NCBI RefSeq assembly: GCF_031119335.1
Contig: NZ_JAVHXT010000013.1
Location: 62,001-126,000 of the forward strand
Direction of reading: 5' to 3'
Length of the DNA: 64,000 nt
DNA from: Pedobacter sp.
GTDB lineage: Bacteria > Bacteroidota > Bacteroidia > Sphingobacteriales > Sphingobacteriaceae
This document shows, piece by piece, positions 28,091-37,008 of this stretch. Position 1 is the stretch's first letter, and the number at the start of each line of letters is the position of its first letter. The notes under the pieces are model-generated. The model did no database searches. It saw only the letters and a program-made list of their open reading frames with translations, and had not been told where the DNA came from. The translations under genes were made by a program, and so were the position numbers.

Positions 28091-28711
28091 ATGAAGCTGC
28101 TACTTGTTGATGATCACGCTATTGTAACCGATGGACTGCAGGTTTTACTGCAAAATGAGGAAGGATTTAGCATTGTGGAAAAACTGGTGTCTGGAAATTT
28201 TGCCTTAGCGTATTTAAAACAAAATGAAGTGGATTTAATGATCACCGATTATTCCATGCCCGATATGGATGGGTTGACTTTGGTGAAACAAGCAAAGGCT
28301 TTACGTCCAGATTTAAAGATTATAGTTTTGAGCATGCACGATGAAGCGGCAATGATTAAAGATATGCTGAGTGCGGGGGTAGATGGTTATGTGCTTAAAA
28401 AATATGCACAACAAGAATTGTTAAACGCTATACAGGCAGTTGGCAACGGAAGGCAATTTTGGAGTGCCGAAGTAAATAGAGCTTTATTAACAGCCCTGCA
28501 GCCACAAGAAACCAATGAAAATCATATCACAGAAAGGGAGCTCGAAGTATTAAAGCTTTTGGCGCAAGAACTGACCAGTAAACAAATTGCTGAAAAACTG
28601 TTCATCAGCGAACGTACGGTAGAAACCCATAGAAAAAACTTGATGAGAAAAACAGGTGCCAACAACGCTATTGGGCTGGTTCGGTACGCTTACTCACATA
28701 AACTGCTCTAA
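28091..28711 (+). CDS. LuxR/NarL-family response regulator
   Basis: This 206-residue protein has a receiver domain (residues 1-120) with the acidic pair in VDDHA and the phospho-acceptor Asp53 in ITDYSMPDMDG. The switch and lysine positions follow in VLSMHDE and VLKKYA. The C-terminal GerE-type helix-turn-helix begins ITERELEVLKLLAQELTSKQ and includes SERTVETHRKNL. It is transcribed away from the TPR histidine kinase 279 bp away, and the pair most likely forms one two-component system. The secreted-protein gene 96 bp downstream may be a target. Confidence 0.92.
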   Translation: MKLLLVDDHAIVTDGLQVLLQNEEGFSIVEKLVSGNFALAYLKQNEVDLMITDYSMPDMDGLTLVKQAKALRPDLKIIVLSMHDEAAMIKDMLSAGVDGYVLKKYAQQELLNAIQAVGNGRQFWSAEVNRALLTALQPQETNENHITERELEVLKLLAQELTSKQIAEKLFISERTVETHRKNLMRKTGANNAIGLVRYAYSHKLL

Positions 28712-28807
28712 ATACCCAAAAATACGTAGCTACTTTCAGTAGAAATGCTGAAATGTTTGGCAAAGGTTCGAACTTAATTTTGGTATATAAATCTTAAAAT
28801 AACCAAA

Positions 28808-29302
28808 ATGAAAAAATTATTTACCATCGCTTTGCTTTTGACTATAATGAGCGCTAGCGCCAATGCTCAAAAAATAGTTTATTATTCTACTGTTATTAAC
28901 ACTCCTGATAAAACGATAGATTTCGATTTCGGGTTTTACCCAAAAACAATGCAATATGTTGAGCCGGCAGATGGGAAGGGCTATACGGTAATTAGGTGTG
29001 CGGTGATCAATCAGAAAACGGCAAAGCCCTTCGAATGGAGAGATGAAAAAGTAAACATCTATCTTAAATCGGGTAAATTAATTAGGAATTATACCACTAG
29101 AGCAGAAACCGGAGATTATGCTGTTAAATACACGGTAGATCCTGGTGTAACTCGCTATCAAGAATACTGCTTTAGCCACAAATTTGCGGTTGATGAGATA
29201 GAAAAAGTATGGCTGGTGATGGGTGATAACCAGATTTTTGAGTTGTATAAAAAAGAGGTTGATCCTAAACCAGCAACGGCAGCAAACGCAGCTAAGCAGT
29301 AG
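28808..29302 (+). CDS. Small secreted protein of unknown function
   Basis: This 164-residue protein has a signal peptide (MKKLFTIALLLTIMSASANAQ). The mature part is beta-rich, with segments such as KPFEWRDEKVNIYLKSG and VTRYQEYCFSHKFAVDEIEK, and ends in an Ala/Pro-rich tail. No family is recognised. A possible -7 box TAATTTTG lies at 28775-28782, but the spacing to the nearest TTTG is short. Confidence 0.72.
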   Translation: MKKLFTIALLLTIMSASANAQKIVYYSTVINTPDKTIDFDFGFYPKTMQYVEPADGKGYTVIRCAVINQKTAKPFEWRDEKVNIYLKSGKLIRNYTTRAETGDYAVKYTVDPGVTRYQEYCFSHKFAVDEIEKVWLVMGDNQIFELYKKEVDPKPATAANAAKQ

Positions 29303-29381
29303 TTTTGGTTAATTGTTTGAACCGGTTAACTGATTATTAGACTAATCGCTAACTGAAAACTGTTAACTGCTAACTGAAAAC

Positions 29382-31013
29382 TTACTTCTTAACCACGCCT
29401 TTCAATATCATTAAACTTAGCGGATTGATATTATATCCGCTAATGTTGTTTTGTAGCATAACTACAGATTGGTCGTACAAAATAGGAACCACAGAGGCGT
29501 GTTCTAGTACCATGTTATCCATTTTATGGTAAAGCTCGAAACGTTTTTCCTGATTACTTTCGTAGTAGCTCTGCTCAAAAAGTTTGTCGAATTCTTTATT
29601 GAAATAGCCAGTATAGTTAGGCCCAAAAGGAACTTTGTTTTTCGAGTAAAATACCGATAAGTAATTTTCTCCGTCTGGATAATCGGCAATCCAAGAACCC
29701 CTAAAAAAGCCTACTTCGTTTTTAGACATTAAATCTCTTAAGCTTGTACTTGGGCTTACGTCTACCTTCGCTTTAATACCAATATTGGTCAATTCACCTT
29801 GTATAAATTCAATGAGATCTTTGTAAGTGGTAGATGTACTCAGTTTAATTTCTGGCATTCCTTTGCCATTAGGGAAACCAGCTTCTGCAAGTAATTTAGC
29901 AGCTAAAACTGGATTGTAATCATAGCCTTTCACTTTTACACTGTCAAATCCGGGCATCCCTCTGGGAATAAAACCTGAAGTTGCCGGCGTACCAATGCTA
30001 TTACGTAGGTATTTGATCAATTTTTTCCTATCAATAGCGTAGTTAATGGCTTGACGAACTTTTTTAAATCTCAAAGGCGAGTTCTTTACCAGTTCTTTAT
30101 CTGGATCAACTAAGATGCCCACATATTCTGTACAAAGATATGCACCTTTAATGAGCTGAAACTCGCCTTTGTATTTGCTTGTCATCTGGCCGCTTTTAGT
30201 CAAGATATCATCACGATAGCTACCATCAACACTGTAAAAGAAATCTAATTCCTTTTTTAGGAAATTCATGAAGGCACTCTGTTTATCGTTGATGAACGAA
30301 ACCTTAACCGCATCTAGGTGAGGTAAGGTGTTTCCTATGCTATCTTTCTCGAAGTAGTTCTCATTTTTGAGCAATACCAAAACTTCATCCTCTTTCCAGT
30401 ATTTAAACTTAAAAGGGCCAGTACCAACGGGATTGTTCCTAAAATCTTTTCCATAATGTTCTACCACTTCCTTCGGTACAACAGAGCAATACTGAGCCGT
30501 TAATAGGTTCATGAAAGCAGGAAAAGGTTTTACGAGTTGAACTTGAAAAGTACTATCATTTAAAGCTTTGAAACTACCAGCATCCTTAACTTTATCACTA
30601 AAAATCCAGCCGCCAGAAGAAGCAACCTTCGGATCAATTAATCGGTTAAAACTATAAGCAAAATCTTCTGCAATTACTTTTCGCCCTTTTCCATTTTTGA
30701 AGAGGCTGTTATCATGAAAGAAAACATCATTTCGGAGGTGAAAGGTATAGGTAAGCCCATCCTCAGTGGTTTCCCAAGTTTTGGCAATACAAGGTACGGT
30801 GTTTAAATCCTTATCTACTTGTACCAAGCCGTTGAAAATTTGGTTAATCATCCAAACTGCATTTTGGTTGCGGGCAAAAGCCGGATCTAGTGAAGTAAGA
30901 TTTTGATCTAGGTTAATGTTAAATACTTTCTTATCGCTATGCTGATTGTTTTTACAAGAAAACAAGATGGTTAACAGGAAAAGGCAAAATATATTGATTT
31001 TAATGGTACGCAT
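29382..31013 (-). CDS. Peptide-type ABC transporter substrate-binding lipoprotein (SBP_bac_5)
   Basis: This 543-residue lipoprotein has the lipobox LLTILFSC (Cys at about residue 20) and the family 5 extracellular solute-binding fold of DppA/OppA. Signature pieces are LDPAFARNQNAVWMINQIFNGL, AKTWETTEDGLTYTFHLRND with VFFHDNSLF, PVGTGPFKFKYWKEDEVLVL and VRQAINYAIDRKKLIKYL. It should capture oligopeptides or similar solutes. No permease or ATPase gene is adjacent, so it is an orphan binding protein relying on components elsewhere or acting alone. Confidence 0.9.
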   Translation of the reverse strand: MRTIKINIFCLFLLTILFSCKNNQHSDKKVFNINLDQNLTSLDPAFARNQNAVWMINQIFNGLVQVDKDLNTVPCIAKTWETTEDGLTYTFHLRNDVFFHDNSLFKNGKGRKVIAEDFAYSFNRLIDPKVASSGGWIFSDKVKDAGSFKALNDSTFQVQLVKPFPAFMNLLTAQYCSVVPKEVVEHYGKDFRNNPVGTGPFKFKYWKEDEVLVLLKNENYFEKDSIGNTLPHLDAVKVSFINDKQSAFMNFLKKELDFFYSVDGSYRDDILTKSGQMTSKYKGEFQLIKGAYLCTEYVGILVDPDKELVKNSPLRFKKVRQAINYAIDRKKLIKYLRNSIGTPATSGFIPRGMPGFDSVKVKGYDYNPVLAAKLLAEAGFPNGKGMPEIKLSTSTTYKDLIEFIQGELTNIGIKAKVDVSPSTSLRDLMSKNEVGFFRGSWIADYPDGENYLSVFYSKNKVPFGPNYTGYFNKEFDKLFEQSYYESNQEKRFELYHKMDNMVLEHASVVPILYDQSVVMLQNNISGYNINPLSLMILKGVVKK

Positions 31014-31163
31014 CGCTAGCGGAAATAGTATTTTTGTGGAATTGGAAACATTAAGGAGTTAAGGTACATTAAGTTTTTGAGCTAACAAAAAGCTTTCAGC
31101 TAATATTACTTAAAGCGCTAATGTTTAATAGCATTTTATCACATACCCATAACGAAAATTTAG

Positions 31164-31616
31164 ATGTCGTATTTTAATGAGCTTTTAAATACTGAAAATG
31201 ATATCGCTTTACGTGAAGAATTACAAGAGCGTTTAGATATAGTGGAACACAAAATTAAGTTCATAGATAAGGTGCCAGTTTGTTTTTTAAATACTGATGG
31301 ACAGCCTAATGTTGAACTTTCTGCAATTGCCGAGCTGGGTGGTGCCACTATCACAACAGAACCGATGGATGCAGTATATGTGATTTTTCACGAAGAAGGT
31401 AGGCTTTTAGGTGATTTGATGCGCAAAGCTCCTGTTTTGTTGGGGGAAGATTGGCCTGCTGTGAAATTTAGTAGAGTGTGCCTTTTGTCAGATGACTACC
31501 GTTTGGCTAAAGCTGAAGATGCTGTAGCTTTGGTAGAGGATATTGCCGAGATGATACATCCAGGGCATTTCATATTTGGTCATGAGGGAGATAAGTGGAT
31601 TAGGTTTACAGTTTAA
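31164..31616 (+). CDS. Cytoplasmic solute-binding-protein half-domain (BtuF/FhuD-like C-lobe)
   Basis: This 150-residue protein lacks a signal peptide but looks like one lobe of a helical-backbone metallocofactor-binding protein. After a helical start it reads KVPVCFLNTDGQPNVELSA, then AELGGATITTEPMDAVYVIF and PAVKFSRVCLLSDDYRL. The closing helix is VALVEDIAEMIHPGHF. The pattern of strand, dimer of glycines, PAVK..RV and a terminal xxLxxLAExxHP helix is that of BtuF/FhuD C-lobes. The missing N-lobe and lack of export are odd. It precedes the DUF2891 gene by 20 bp and is likely cotranscribed. The fold assignment is by eye. Confidence 0.55.
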   Translation: MSYFNELLNTENDIALREELQERLDIVEHKIKFIDKVPVCFLNTDGQPNVELSAIAELGGATITTEPMDAVYVIFHEEGRLLGDLMRKAPVLLGEDWPAVKFSRVCLLSDDYRLAKAEDAVALVEDIAEMIHPGHFIFGHEGDKWIRFTV

Positions 31617-31636
31617 CGATTAATTGGCTTAACATC

Positions 31637-32704
31637 ATGAAGAGAATTTTACTGTTGCTTTTAACGATAACTTCTTTGGCTTTTGCCCAAACAGCACCAA
31701 AGTTAGACAAGGATATTGCCGAAAAACTTTCTGTGCTTCCGTTGCACTGTATGGATAAAGAATATCCAAATAAAACTGCCCACACTATCAATTCGGCGAC
31801 AGATGCAAAACTTACGCCGTCAGAATTACATCCAGGTTTTTATGGTTGTTTCGATTGGCATAGCTCTGTACACGGGCATTGGATGTTGGTTCATCTTTTA
31901 AAAACTTTTCCAGATATTAAGAATAAAGCGGAAATCATCCGTAAGTTAAATGCGACTTTTACTGTTGCAAATATGCAGGCAGAAGCCGATTATTTCAAAA
32001 AGTTTGAACTGGCTAAAACTTTTGAGCGCACCTACGGTTGGGCTTGGTTATTGAAATTGGATCAAGAGCTTTTGGAGTGGAATGATCCTGTAGCAAAAAA
32101 ATGGCATGCAGCTTTACAGCCATTGACTAAGCAGATTTTGGAATTATGGAAAGTGTATTTACCTAAACAAACCTATCCGAATAGGACGGGTGTACATGGC
32201 AATACGGCTTTTGCACTAGTTTTTGCTTTAGATTGGGCCAGAGCTACGAATGATAAAACCTTTGAGGCGCAGTTGTTAGAAAAAGCCAAATATTTTTATG
32301 CTGATAACGAGAAAACACCTGCGTATATGGAGCCAGATGGTTCAGATTTCTTTTCGCCGAGTTTAGAAATTGCTGATTTGATGCGTAGGGTTTTGACAAA
32401 GGAGGATTTCGTAAAATGGTTGGATAAATTCTATGAAGAGAGAAGTATCAAACGGATTAGCGATATGCCAATTGTAAGCGATTTGAACGATTACCAAACT
32501 GTGCATTTAGTAGGGCTTTCTTTTACCAGAGCTTGGTGTATGAAAGGTGTTGCTGCTCAGTTGCCCCAAAATCATCGGTTAAAAAAGCATTTTGAAACTA
32601 CCGCAGATCATTTTCTGTCAAACGCACTTCCTTTAATTTTTAAAGGTAATTATGGTGGCGACCACTGGTTGGCCTCATTTGCGGTTTATGCGCTGGCGCA
32701 ATGA
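31637..32704 (+). CDS. Secreted DUF2891 protein
   Basis: This 355-residue protein has a signal peptide (MKRILLLLLTITSLAFAQ) and the DUF2891 domain over nearly its whole length, with ELHPGFYGCFDWHSSVHGHW, RTYGWAWLLKLDQEL, RTGVHGNTAFAL and EPDGSDFFSPSLEIADLMRR. The repeated His/Trp/Asp-rich segments and all-helical character resemble alpha/alpha-toroid glycan-processing proteins, but no activity is established that I know of. It is exported. It ends in a repeat-rich 480-bp gap. Confidence 0.85.
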   Translation: MKRILLLLLTITSLAFAQTAPKLDKDIAEKLSVLPLHCMDKEYPNKTAHTINSATDAKLTPSELHPGFYGCFDWHSSVHGHWMLVHLLKTFPDIKNKAEIIRKLNATFTVANMQAEADYFKKFELAKTFERTYGWAWLLKLDQELLEWNDPVAKKWHAALQPLTKQILELWKVYLPKQTYPNRTGVHGNTAFALVFALDWARATNDKTFEAQLLEKAKYFYADNEKTPAYMEPDGSDFFSPSLEIADLMRRVLTKEDFVKWLDKFYEERSIKRISDMPIVSDLNDYQTVHLVGLSFTRAWCMKGVAAQLPQNHRLKKHFETTADHFLSNALPLIFKGNYGGDHWLASFAVYALAQ

Positions 32705-32782
32705 TCGAATTTTGAATGATTAGATAGTCGAATTTTGAATGATTAAATGACTAGATGATTAAATTTTGAATAGACACTTGAT

Positions 32783-32976
32783 CTATAATTCGCCAAATAG
32801 CTCCAGAGGAGCTCGCTTTTGGTAGCCTTATGCAATATTCTAGAGAAGCTCTGTAGGTGCGACCTTTATTCTATCTATCATCGGGTTTATACCTATGGGA
32901 TTTTGTTGTCATTTAATCGCTGATTTTACCTAATGGTCATCCCTACGGGATTTTATTGGTGCTAATCGCTGTTTCT
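32783..32976. repeat. Dispersed ~190-bp intergenic repeat, copy A
   Basis: This copy begins CTATAATTCGCCAAATAGC, includes the small hairpin AGCTCCAGAGGAGCT and the conserved phrase TCTGTAGGTGCGACCTTT, and ends with a TCATCCCTACGGGATTT phrase. It is about 75-80% similar by eye to copies B and C. It is non-coding in all frames. Upstream, 32705-32774 holds two to three imperfect 23-bp tandem units built on TCGAATTTTGAATGATTA. Confidence 0.8.
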
Positions 32977-33165
32977 AGTATAATTTGCAAATAGCTCAAA
33001 TGGAGCTCACTTTTGGTAGCCTTATGCAACATTCTCGGCAAAGCTCCGTAGGTGCGACCTTTGAGTTTCCTTTGCGCATTTTCTAAATGGTCGTCCTTGT
33101 GGAAATTCGTAATTGCTGATTTTTACCATAAGTGTATCCCTAATGGATATTTATTAGAAATCACA
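32977..33165. repeat. Dispersed ~190-bp intergenic repeat, copy B
   Basis: This copy is arranged head to tail with copy A. Conserved landmarks are GCAAATAGCT, TTTTGGTAGCCTTATGCA, CGGCAAAGCTCCGTAGG, TGCGACCTTT and AAATGGTCGTCC. Together A and B fill nearly all of the gap between the DUF2891 gene and the FMN reductase gene; no coding sequence is visible. Confidence 0.8.
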
Positions 33166-33186
33166 CTACTCGATTAAACAATTAAC

Positions 33187-33708
33187 CTAATAAGCAATAA
33201 ACTTACGCATTTGCTGGTCAGTAAACTTCAAAGTGTCTTCCAAATAAAGCTCGCCATTTTCGTTAAGTTCGTTTTTAATGTAAGAAATATGCAAACGTAA
33301 AGGCATCACATTAAGGTGTAGATATGCACAAACACCGTTGAAATGTTCTATACCTCTAATATTGCCATACTTTCCAGAAGAAACACCGACCAAACAAGCT
33401 TTTTTATCGTAGAAACTTTCTGGAAAAGCACAAGCATCAATCAAGGTTTTTAAAACGCCAGGGTAACTACCGTTGTATTCTGGAATAACAAATAAAAACT
33501 TACTGGTTTGGGTAAATAATTGTTGTATTTTTTCGAATGCTTCAGATTTTTTTCCGTACAAATCTTCGGCTACAAAATTAGGAGGCAAATCTTGCAGATC
33601 AAACAAAGTGGTTTGTAAGCCCTTTTTAGCCAGTTCGTTTTGATAATATTTAGCAACTTTTAGCGTATTGCTATGAGGTCTGTTAGTTCCGGCTATGATG
33701 GTTACCAT
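33187..33708 (-). CDS. NADPH-dependent FMN reductase-like flavoprotein
   Basis: This 173-residue flavodoxin-fold protein has the FMN phosphate loop IIAGTNRPHSNTLKVAKYY at its N-terminus, the flavin-contact strand FVIPEYNGSYPGVLKTLIDA and GVSSGKYGNIRGIEHF later. These are the standard signatures of NADPH-dependent FMN or azo/quinone reductases of the ArsH/SsuE superfamily. Length is normal. It is transcribed alone, towards the repeat region. Confidence 0.88.
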   Translation of the reverse strand: MVTIIAGTNRPHSNTLKVAKYYQNELAKKGLQTTLFDLQDLPPNFVAEDLYGKKSEAFEKIQQLFTQTSKFLFVIPEYNGSYPGVLKTLIDACAFPESFYDKKACLVGVSSGKYGNIRGIEHFNGVCAYLHLNVMPLRLHISYIKNELNENGELYLEDTLKFTDQQMRKFIAY

Positions 33709-33856
33709 TTAAAAATTGTTGATAAGATGTGTAAAACACAATTAGCCGCGATACTATTATTTAGTTTTAGTTCGTATCTTAGCTAATTGTTAAAAAATGC
33801 CTATACATCACAAAAATAGCATTTTTTAGAGATTTTTAGTTTAAAAATAAGCCCAT

Positions 33857-33864
33857 TACATTTG
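33857..33864 (+). promoter_or_regulatory. -7 box of the parA promoter
   Basis: TACATTTG matches TAnnTTTG exactly and lies 21 bp upstream of the parA ATG at 33886. The -33 position shows only a T-rich stretch (gatttttag), so the match is partial. An AAGGAG sequence nine bases before the ATG is an unusually clear Shine-Dalgarno for this phylum. Confidence 0.6.
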
Positions 33865-33885
33865 TGGCGTTTTCAAGGAGAATAA

Positions 33886-34689
33886 ATGAGTAAGATTATT
33901 GCTTTAGCAAACCAAAAAGGAGGAGTGGGAAAAACCACATCGTCTATTAATTTAGCAGCTAGTTTGGCAGTTTTAGAATATAGAACGCTTTTGGTTGATG
34001 CAGACCCTCAGGCTAACTCTACTTCGGGTATTGGTTTTGATCCTAGAAACATCAAGAACAGTATTTACGAATGCATCATCAACGATGTTGAACCAACTGA
34101 TGCGATTGTAAAAACAGAAACTCCGAATTTGGACCTACTTCCTGCACATATTGATTTAGTGGGTGCCGAAATAGAAATGATCAACCTGACTAACCGCGAG
34201 TACAAAATGAAAGCGGTATTGGAAAAAGTAAAAGATCAATACGATTTTATTATCATCGATTGTTCGCCATCTTTGGGTTTAATTACCATTAACTCCCTAA
34301 CTGCTGCAGATTCTGTAATTATTCCGGTACAGTGCGAGTATTTTGCGCTAGAAGGATTGGGTAAATTGTTAAATACTATCAAAATTGTACAAAACAGGTT
34401 AAATCCGGCTTTAGAAATTGAGGGTATTTTGCTAACCATGTACGATGTAAGATTACGTTTATCTAACCAAGTGGTAGAAGAGGTGAAAACGCACTTCCAA
34501 GATCTGGTTTTCGAAACCATTATACAGCGTAATACACGTTTAAGCGAGGCTCCAAGCTATGGTGTTTCGGTAATTATGCACGATGCAAACAGCAAGGGCG
34601 CAATTAACTATTTAAATTTAGCAAGAGAAATTGTTCGTAAAAACGGATTGCTTGCAGCAGAGCAGGAAGAAAAAACAGCAACTATTTAA
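33886..34689 (+). CDS. parA: Chromosome-partitioning ATPase ParA/Soj
   Basis: This 267-residue deviant-Walker ATPase drives segregation of ParB-bound origin regions. The Walker A motif KGGVGKTTSSINLA (about residues 11-24) includes the signature lysine. DADPQANST, FIIIDCSPSLGL and the C-terminal FETIIQRNTRLSEAPSYG follow. It is the first gene of the cluster parA-parB-DUF5683-dapB-lepB. No parS-like 16-bp palindrome was found nearby. The short length and location fit a chromosomal ParA. Confidence 0.95.
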   Translation: MSKIIALANQKGGVGKTTSSINLAASLAVLEYRTLLVDADPQANSTSGIGFDPRNIKNSIYECIINDVEPTDAIVKTETPNLDLLPAHIDLVGAEIEMINLTNREYKMKAVLEKVKDQYDFIIIDCSPSLGLITINSLTAADSVIIPVQCEYFALEGLGKLLNTIKIVQNRLNPALEIEGILLTMYDVRLRLSNQVVEEVKTHFQDLVFETIIQRNTRLSEAPSYGVSVIMHDANSKGAINYLNLAREIVRKNGLLAAEQEEKTATI

Positions 34690-34698
34690 GATATATAG

Positions 34699-35598
34699 AT
34701 GACATCTTTTCAAAGAAAAACCGGATTAGGTAAAGGATTAAGTGCACTTTTGGATGATAACGAAACGGTTAATCCCGCTAAATCTGCCGTAGAAAATATA
34801 CCAGCAACGCCTCAAATTGGAAGTATCAGCCATATTAAATTGGTTGATATTGAAACTAACCCGTACCAACCACGTACCGAGTTTGATCAAGTAGCTTTAG
34901 ACGAATTGTCTGAATCGATCAAGGTACAAGGTTTAATACAACCCATCACTGTTCGTAAAAACGGAGAAAAATATCAGTTAATTTCTGGTGAACGTAGGTT
35001 TAGGGCTTCTAAACTTGCTGGTCTTACCGAAATTCCGGCTTACATTCGTACCGCCGATAACCAACAGATGTTGGAAATGGCGTTGATCGAAAATATACAA
35101 CGTGAAAACTTAAATGCTATTGAAGTTGCTTTGAGTTTCCAACAAATGATAGACGAGTGTAACTTAAAAGCAGAGCAACTGGGCGAGCGTGTAGGCAAAA
35201 ATAGAACTACTGTAGCCAACTATTTAAGGTTGTTAAAACTTCCACCAGCTATACAGGCTTCCATTCGCGATAACAAAATCTCGATGGGCCACGCCCGTGC
35301 TTTAATTTCTGTAGACGATGAAGCCAAACAGCTCTTCATCCACCAAGAAATTCTAGACAAAGGACTTTCGGTGCGTAAGGTAGAGGAGTTGGTGAGAGGG
35401 ATCCACCATGTGCAGGTAAAAACGCCAGTTAAACAAGAAGCAGTTTCTTTCGAATATCAAAAGTTACAAAATGACTTAGCTTCTAAGTTTGCAACTAAGG
35501 TAAAATTGAAGGTGAAAGATAATGGAAAAGGAGCTATCGAAATTCCTTTTGTAAATAACGAAGATCTTAACCGTATTTTAGAACTTTTAGATTGGTAA
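34699..35598 (+). CDS. parB: Chromosome-partitioning protein ParB/Spo0J
   Basis: This 299-residue CTP-dependent clamp loads at parS sites. The conserved N-terminal box GLGKGLSALLDD is followed by IETNPYQPRTEFD, the CTPase motif GERRFRASKLAGL (GERR box), the helix-turn-helix EQLGERVGKNRTTVANYLRLL and a C-terminal dimerisation domain. It begins 9 bp after parA. The TAATG junction at 35596-35600 couples it to the next gene. Confidence 0.95.
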   Translation: MTSFQRKTGLGKGLSALLDDNETVNPAKSAVENIPATPQIGSISHIKLVDIETNPYQPRTEFDQVALDELSESIKVQGLIQPITVRKNGEKYQLISGERRFRASKLAGLTEIPAYIRTADNQQMLEMALIENIQRENLNAIEVALSFQQMIDECNLKAEQLGERVGKNRTTVANYLRLLKLPPAIQASIRDNKISMGHARALISVDDEAKQLFIHQEILDKGLSVRKVEELVRGIHHVQVKTPVKQEAVSFEYQKLQNDLASKFATKVKLKVKDNGKGAIEIPFVNNEDLNRILELLDW

Positions 35599-36266
35599 TG
35601 CGGGCATTTCTGCTTTCTGTTGTACTGTGTTTCGTTTTTACGTTGGTAAAAGCGCAAATTCCTACAATCCCAATTAGACAAGATACAACTGCCAAGTTAG
35701 ATACGCTTGCACCTGCTAAATATGTTAATCAGGGCAGAATTGCAGGTAAAAAAGCAGTTTATCGTTCATTAATTTTCCCAGGTTTAGGACAAGTGTACAA
35801 CTACGGTTTAGTGGTTGACGATGTTAAAGCTGGAAGAACACAAGGAAAACGCATTGGGCAAAAGCTATATCTTATCGGTAAAATTGGCGCTATTTATGCA
35901 GGTGGTACTATGTTGGTGATGTCGTACATAGATAACAACAACAATTACAATCGTTTTTTACGGGAACTGCAATATCGCCAAGTAAACGGTGTGCCAGATC
36001 CTGATAATGGTTTAACACAATATCCAGATGCAAATGCACTTACAGTAGCCAAAAATATTTACAAACGTAACCGAGAGGTGGTAATTATTTCTTTAGTTGG
36101 TTTGTACGGATTGAACGTTTTAGATGCTTATGTAACTGCCCGTTTAAAATACTTCAACGTAGACGAAACTTTGTCGTTTAAAATATCGCCAACAACTATA
36201 AATTCAAACACAATGTTCGGTTTTAATAATATTGCACCGGCATTAAAACTTACGCTTAGATTATGA
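35598..36266 (+). CDS. DUF5683 secreted/membrane protein
   Basis: This protein of about 222 residues has a signal peptide (VVLCFVFTLVKAQ) and the DUF5683 segment YRSLIFPGLGQVYNYGLV, plus two hydrophobic segments (LIGKIGAIYAGGTMLVM and VVIISLVGLYGLNVLDAYV). The ATG at 35598 overlaps the parB stop. This gene sits between parB and dapB in many Bacteroidota, suggesting an envelope or division-linked role, but its function is unknown. It ends ATGA-overlapped with dapB. Confidence 0.85.
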   Translation: MRAFLLSVVLCFVFTLVKAQIPTIPIRQDTTAKLDTLAPAKYVNQGRIAGKKAVYRSLIFPGLGQVYNYGLVVDDVKAGRTQGKRIGQKLYLIGKIGAIYAGGTMLVMSYIDNNNNYNRFLRELQYRQVNGVPDPDNGLTQYPDANALTVAKNIYKRNREVVIISLVGLYGLNVLDAYVTARLKYFNVDETLSFKISPTTINSNTMFGFNNIAPALKLTLRL

Positions 36267-37006
36267 GGATAGCACTTTTAGGCTATGGCAAAATGGGGCA
36301 AATTATCGAACGTTTTGCTACCGATCGTGGGCACGAAATTGTGCTTAAAATAGGAATTGAAAACTTAGAAGATTTTAACGTAGATAACTTAAAGAAGGCT
36401 GATGTTGCAATAGATTTTAGTGCGCCAGCTGCTGCGGTAGATAATATCTATAAGTGTTTTGAAGCGAAATTGCCAGTGGTTGTAGGCACTACAGGTTGGT
36501 ATGGTGAGCTGCAAAAAATAAAAAACGACTGCGAGGCAAGTAACAATACCTTGCTTTATGGCTCTAACTTTAGCATTGGGGTAAATATCTTTTTCCACTT
36601 AAATAAGGTATTAGCAAAGCTGATGAATAACTATCCGGCTTATGACGTTCAGGTAGAAGAGATACACCACACACAGAAATTGGATGCGCCAAGCGGTACT
36701 GCAATGACTATTGCCGAAGGAATTATTGAGCAATTGGATGGCAAAAACGAGTGGGTTAACGAATTGGAAGGAACTCCAATGGTAGATAAGTTGAAAAACG
36801 ATCAACTTTTAATCGAATCGCTTCGAATTGAAAATGTACCTGGAACACACACGGTAGTTTACAGCTCTGAAGTAGATGACATTGAAATCAAACATACTGC
36901 ACATAGCAGGGCAGGTTTTGCTTTGGGTGCAGTAGTAGCTGCAGAGTGGCTGCAAAATAAAAGAGGTTTTTACAGCATAGCTGATATATTTAATTTTAAA
37001 GATTAA
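36263..37006 (+). CDS. dapB: 4-hydroxy-tetrahydrodipicolinate reductase
   Basis: This 247-residue enzyme catalyses an NAD(P)H-dependent step of lysine and diaminopimelate synthesis. It has the Rossmann motif ALLGYGKMGQ, the GTTGWYG segment, SNFSIGVNIF and the catalytic signature EIHHTQKLDAPSGTA. It overlaps the upstream DUF5683 gene by 4 bp and precedes lepB by 2 bp, so translation is probably coupled across the cluster. Confidence 0.95.
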   Translation: MRIALLGYGKMGQIIERFATDRGHEIVLKIGIENLEDFNVDNLKKADVAIDFSAPAAAVDNIYKCFEAKLPVVVGTTGWYGELQKIKNDCEASNNTLLYGSNFSIGVNIFFHLNKVLAKLMNNYPAYDVQVEEIHHTQKLDAPSGTAMTIAEGIIEQLDGKNEWVNELEGTPMVDKLKNDQLLIESLRIENVPGTHTVVYSSEVDDIEIKHTAHSRAGFALGAVVAAEWLQNKRGFYSIADIFNFKD

Positions 37007-37008
37007 CA

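Noticed and set aside
33709..33885. parS site near parA-parB
   Set aside because: No 16-bp palindrome with a CACGTG centre was found in the parA upstream region or in the rest of the cluster; the CACGTG cores at 18674 and 60246 lack the flanking arms.
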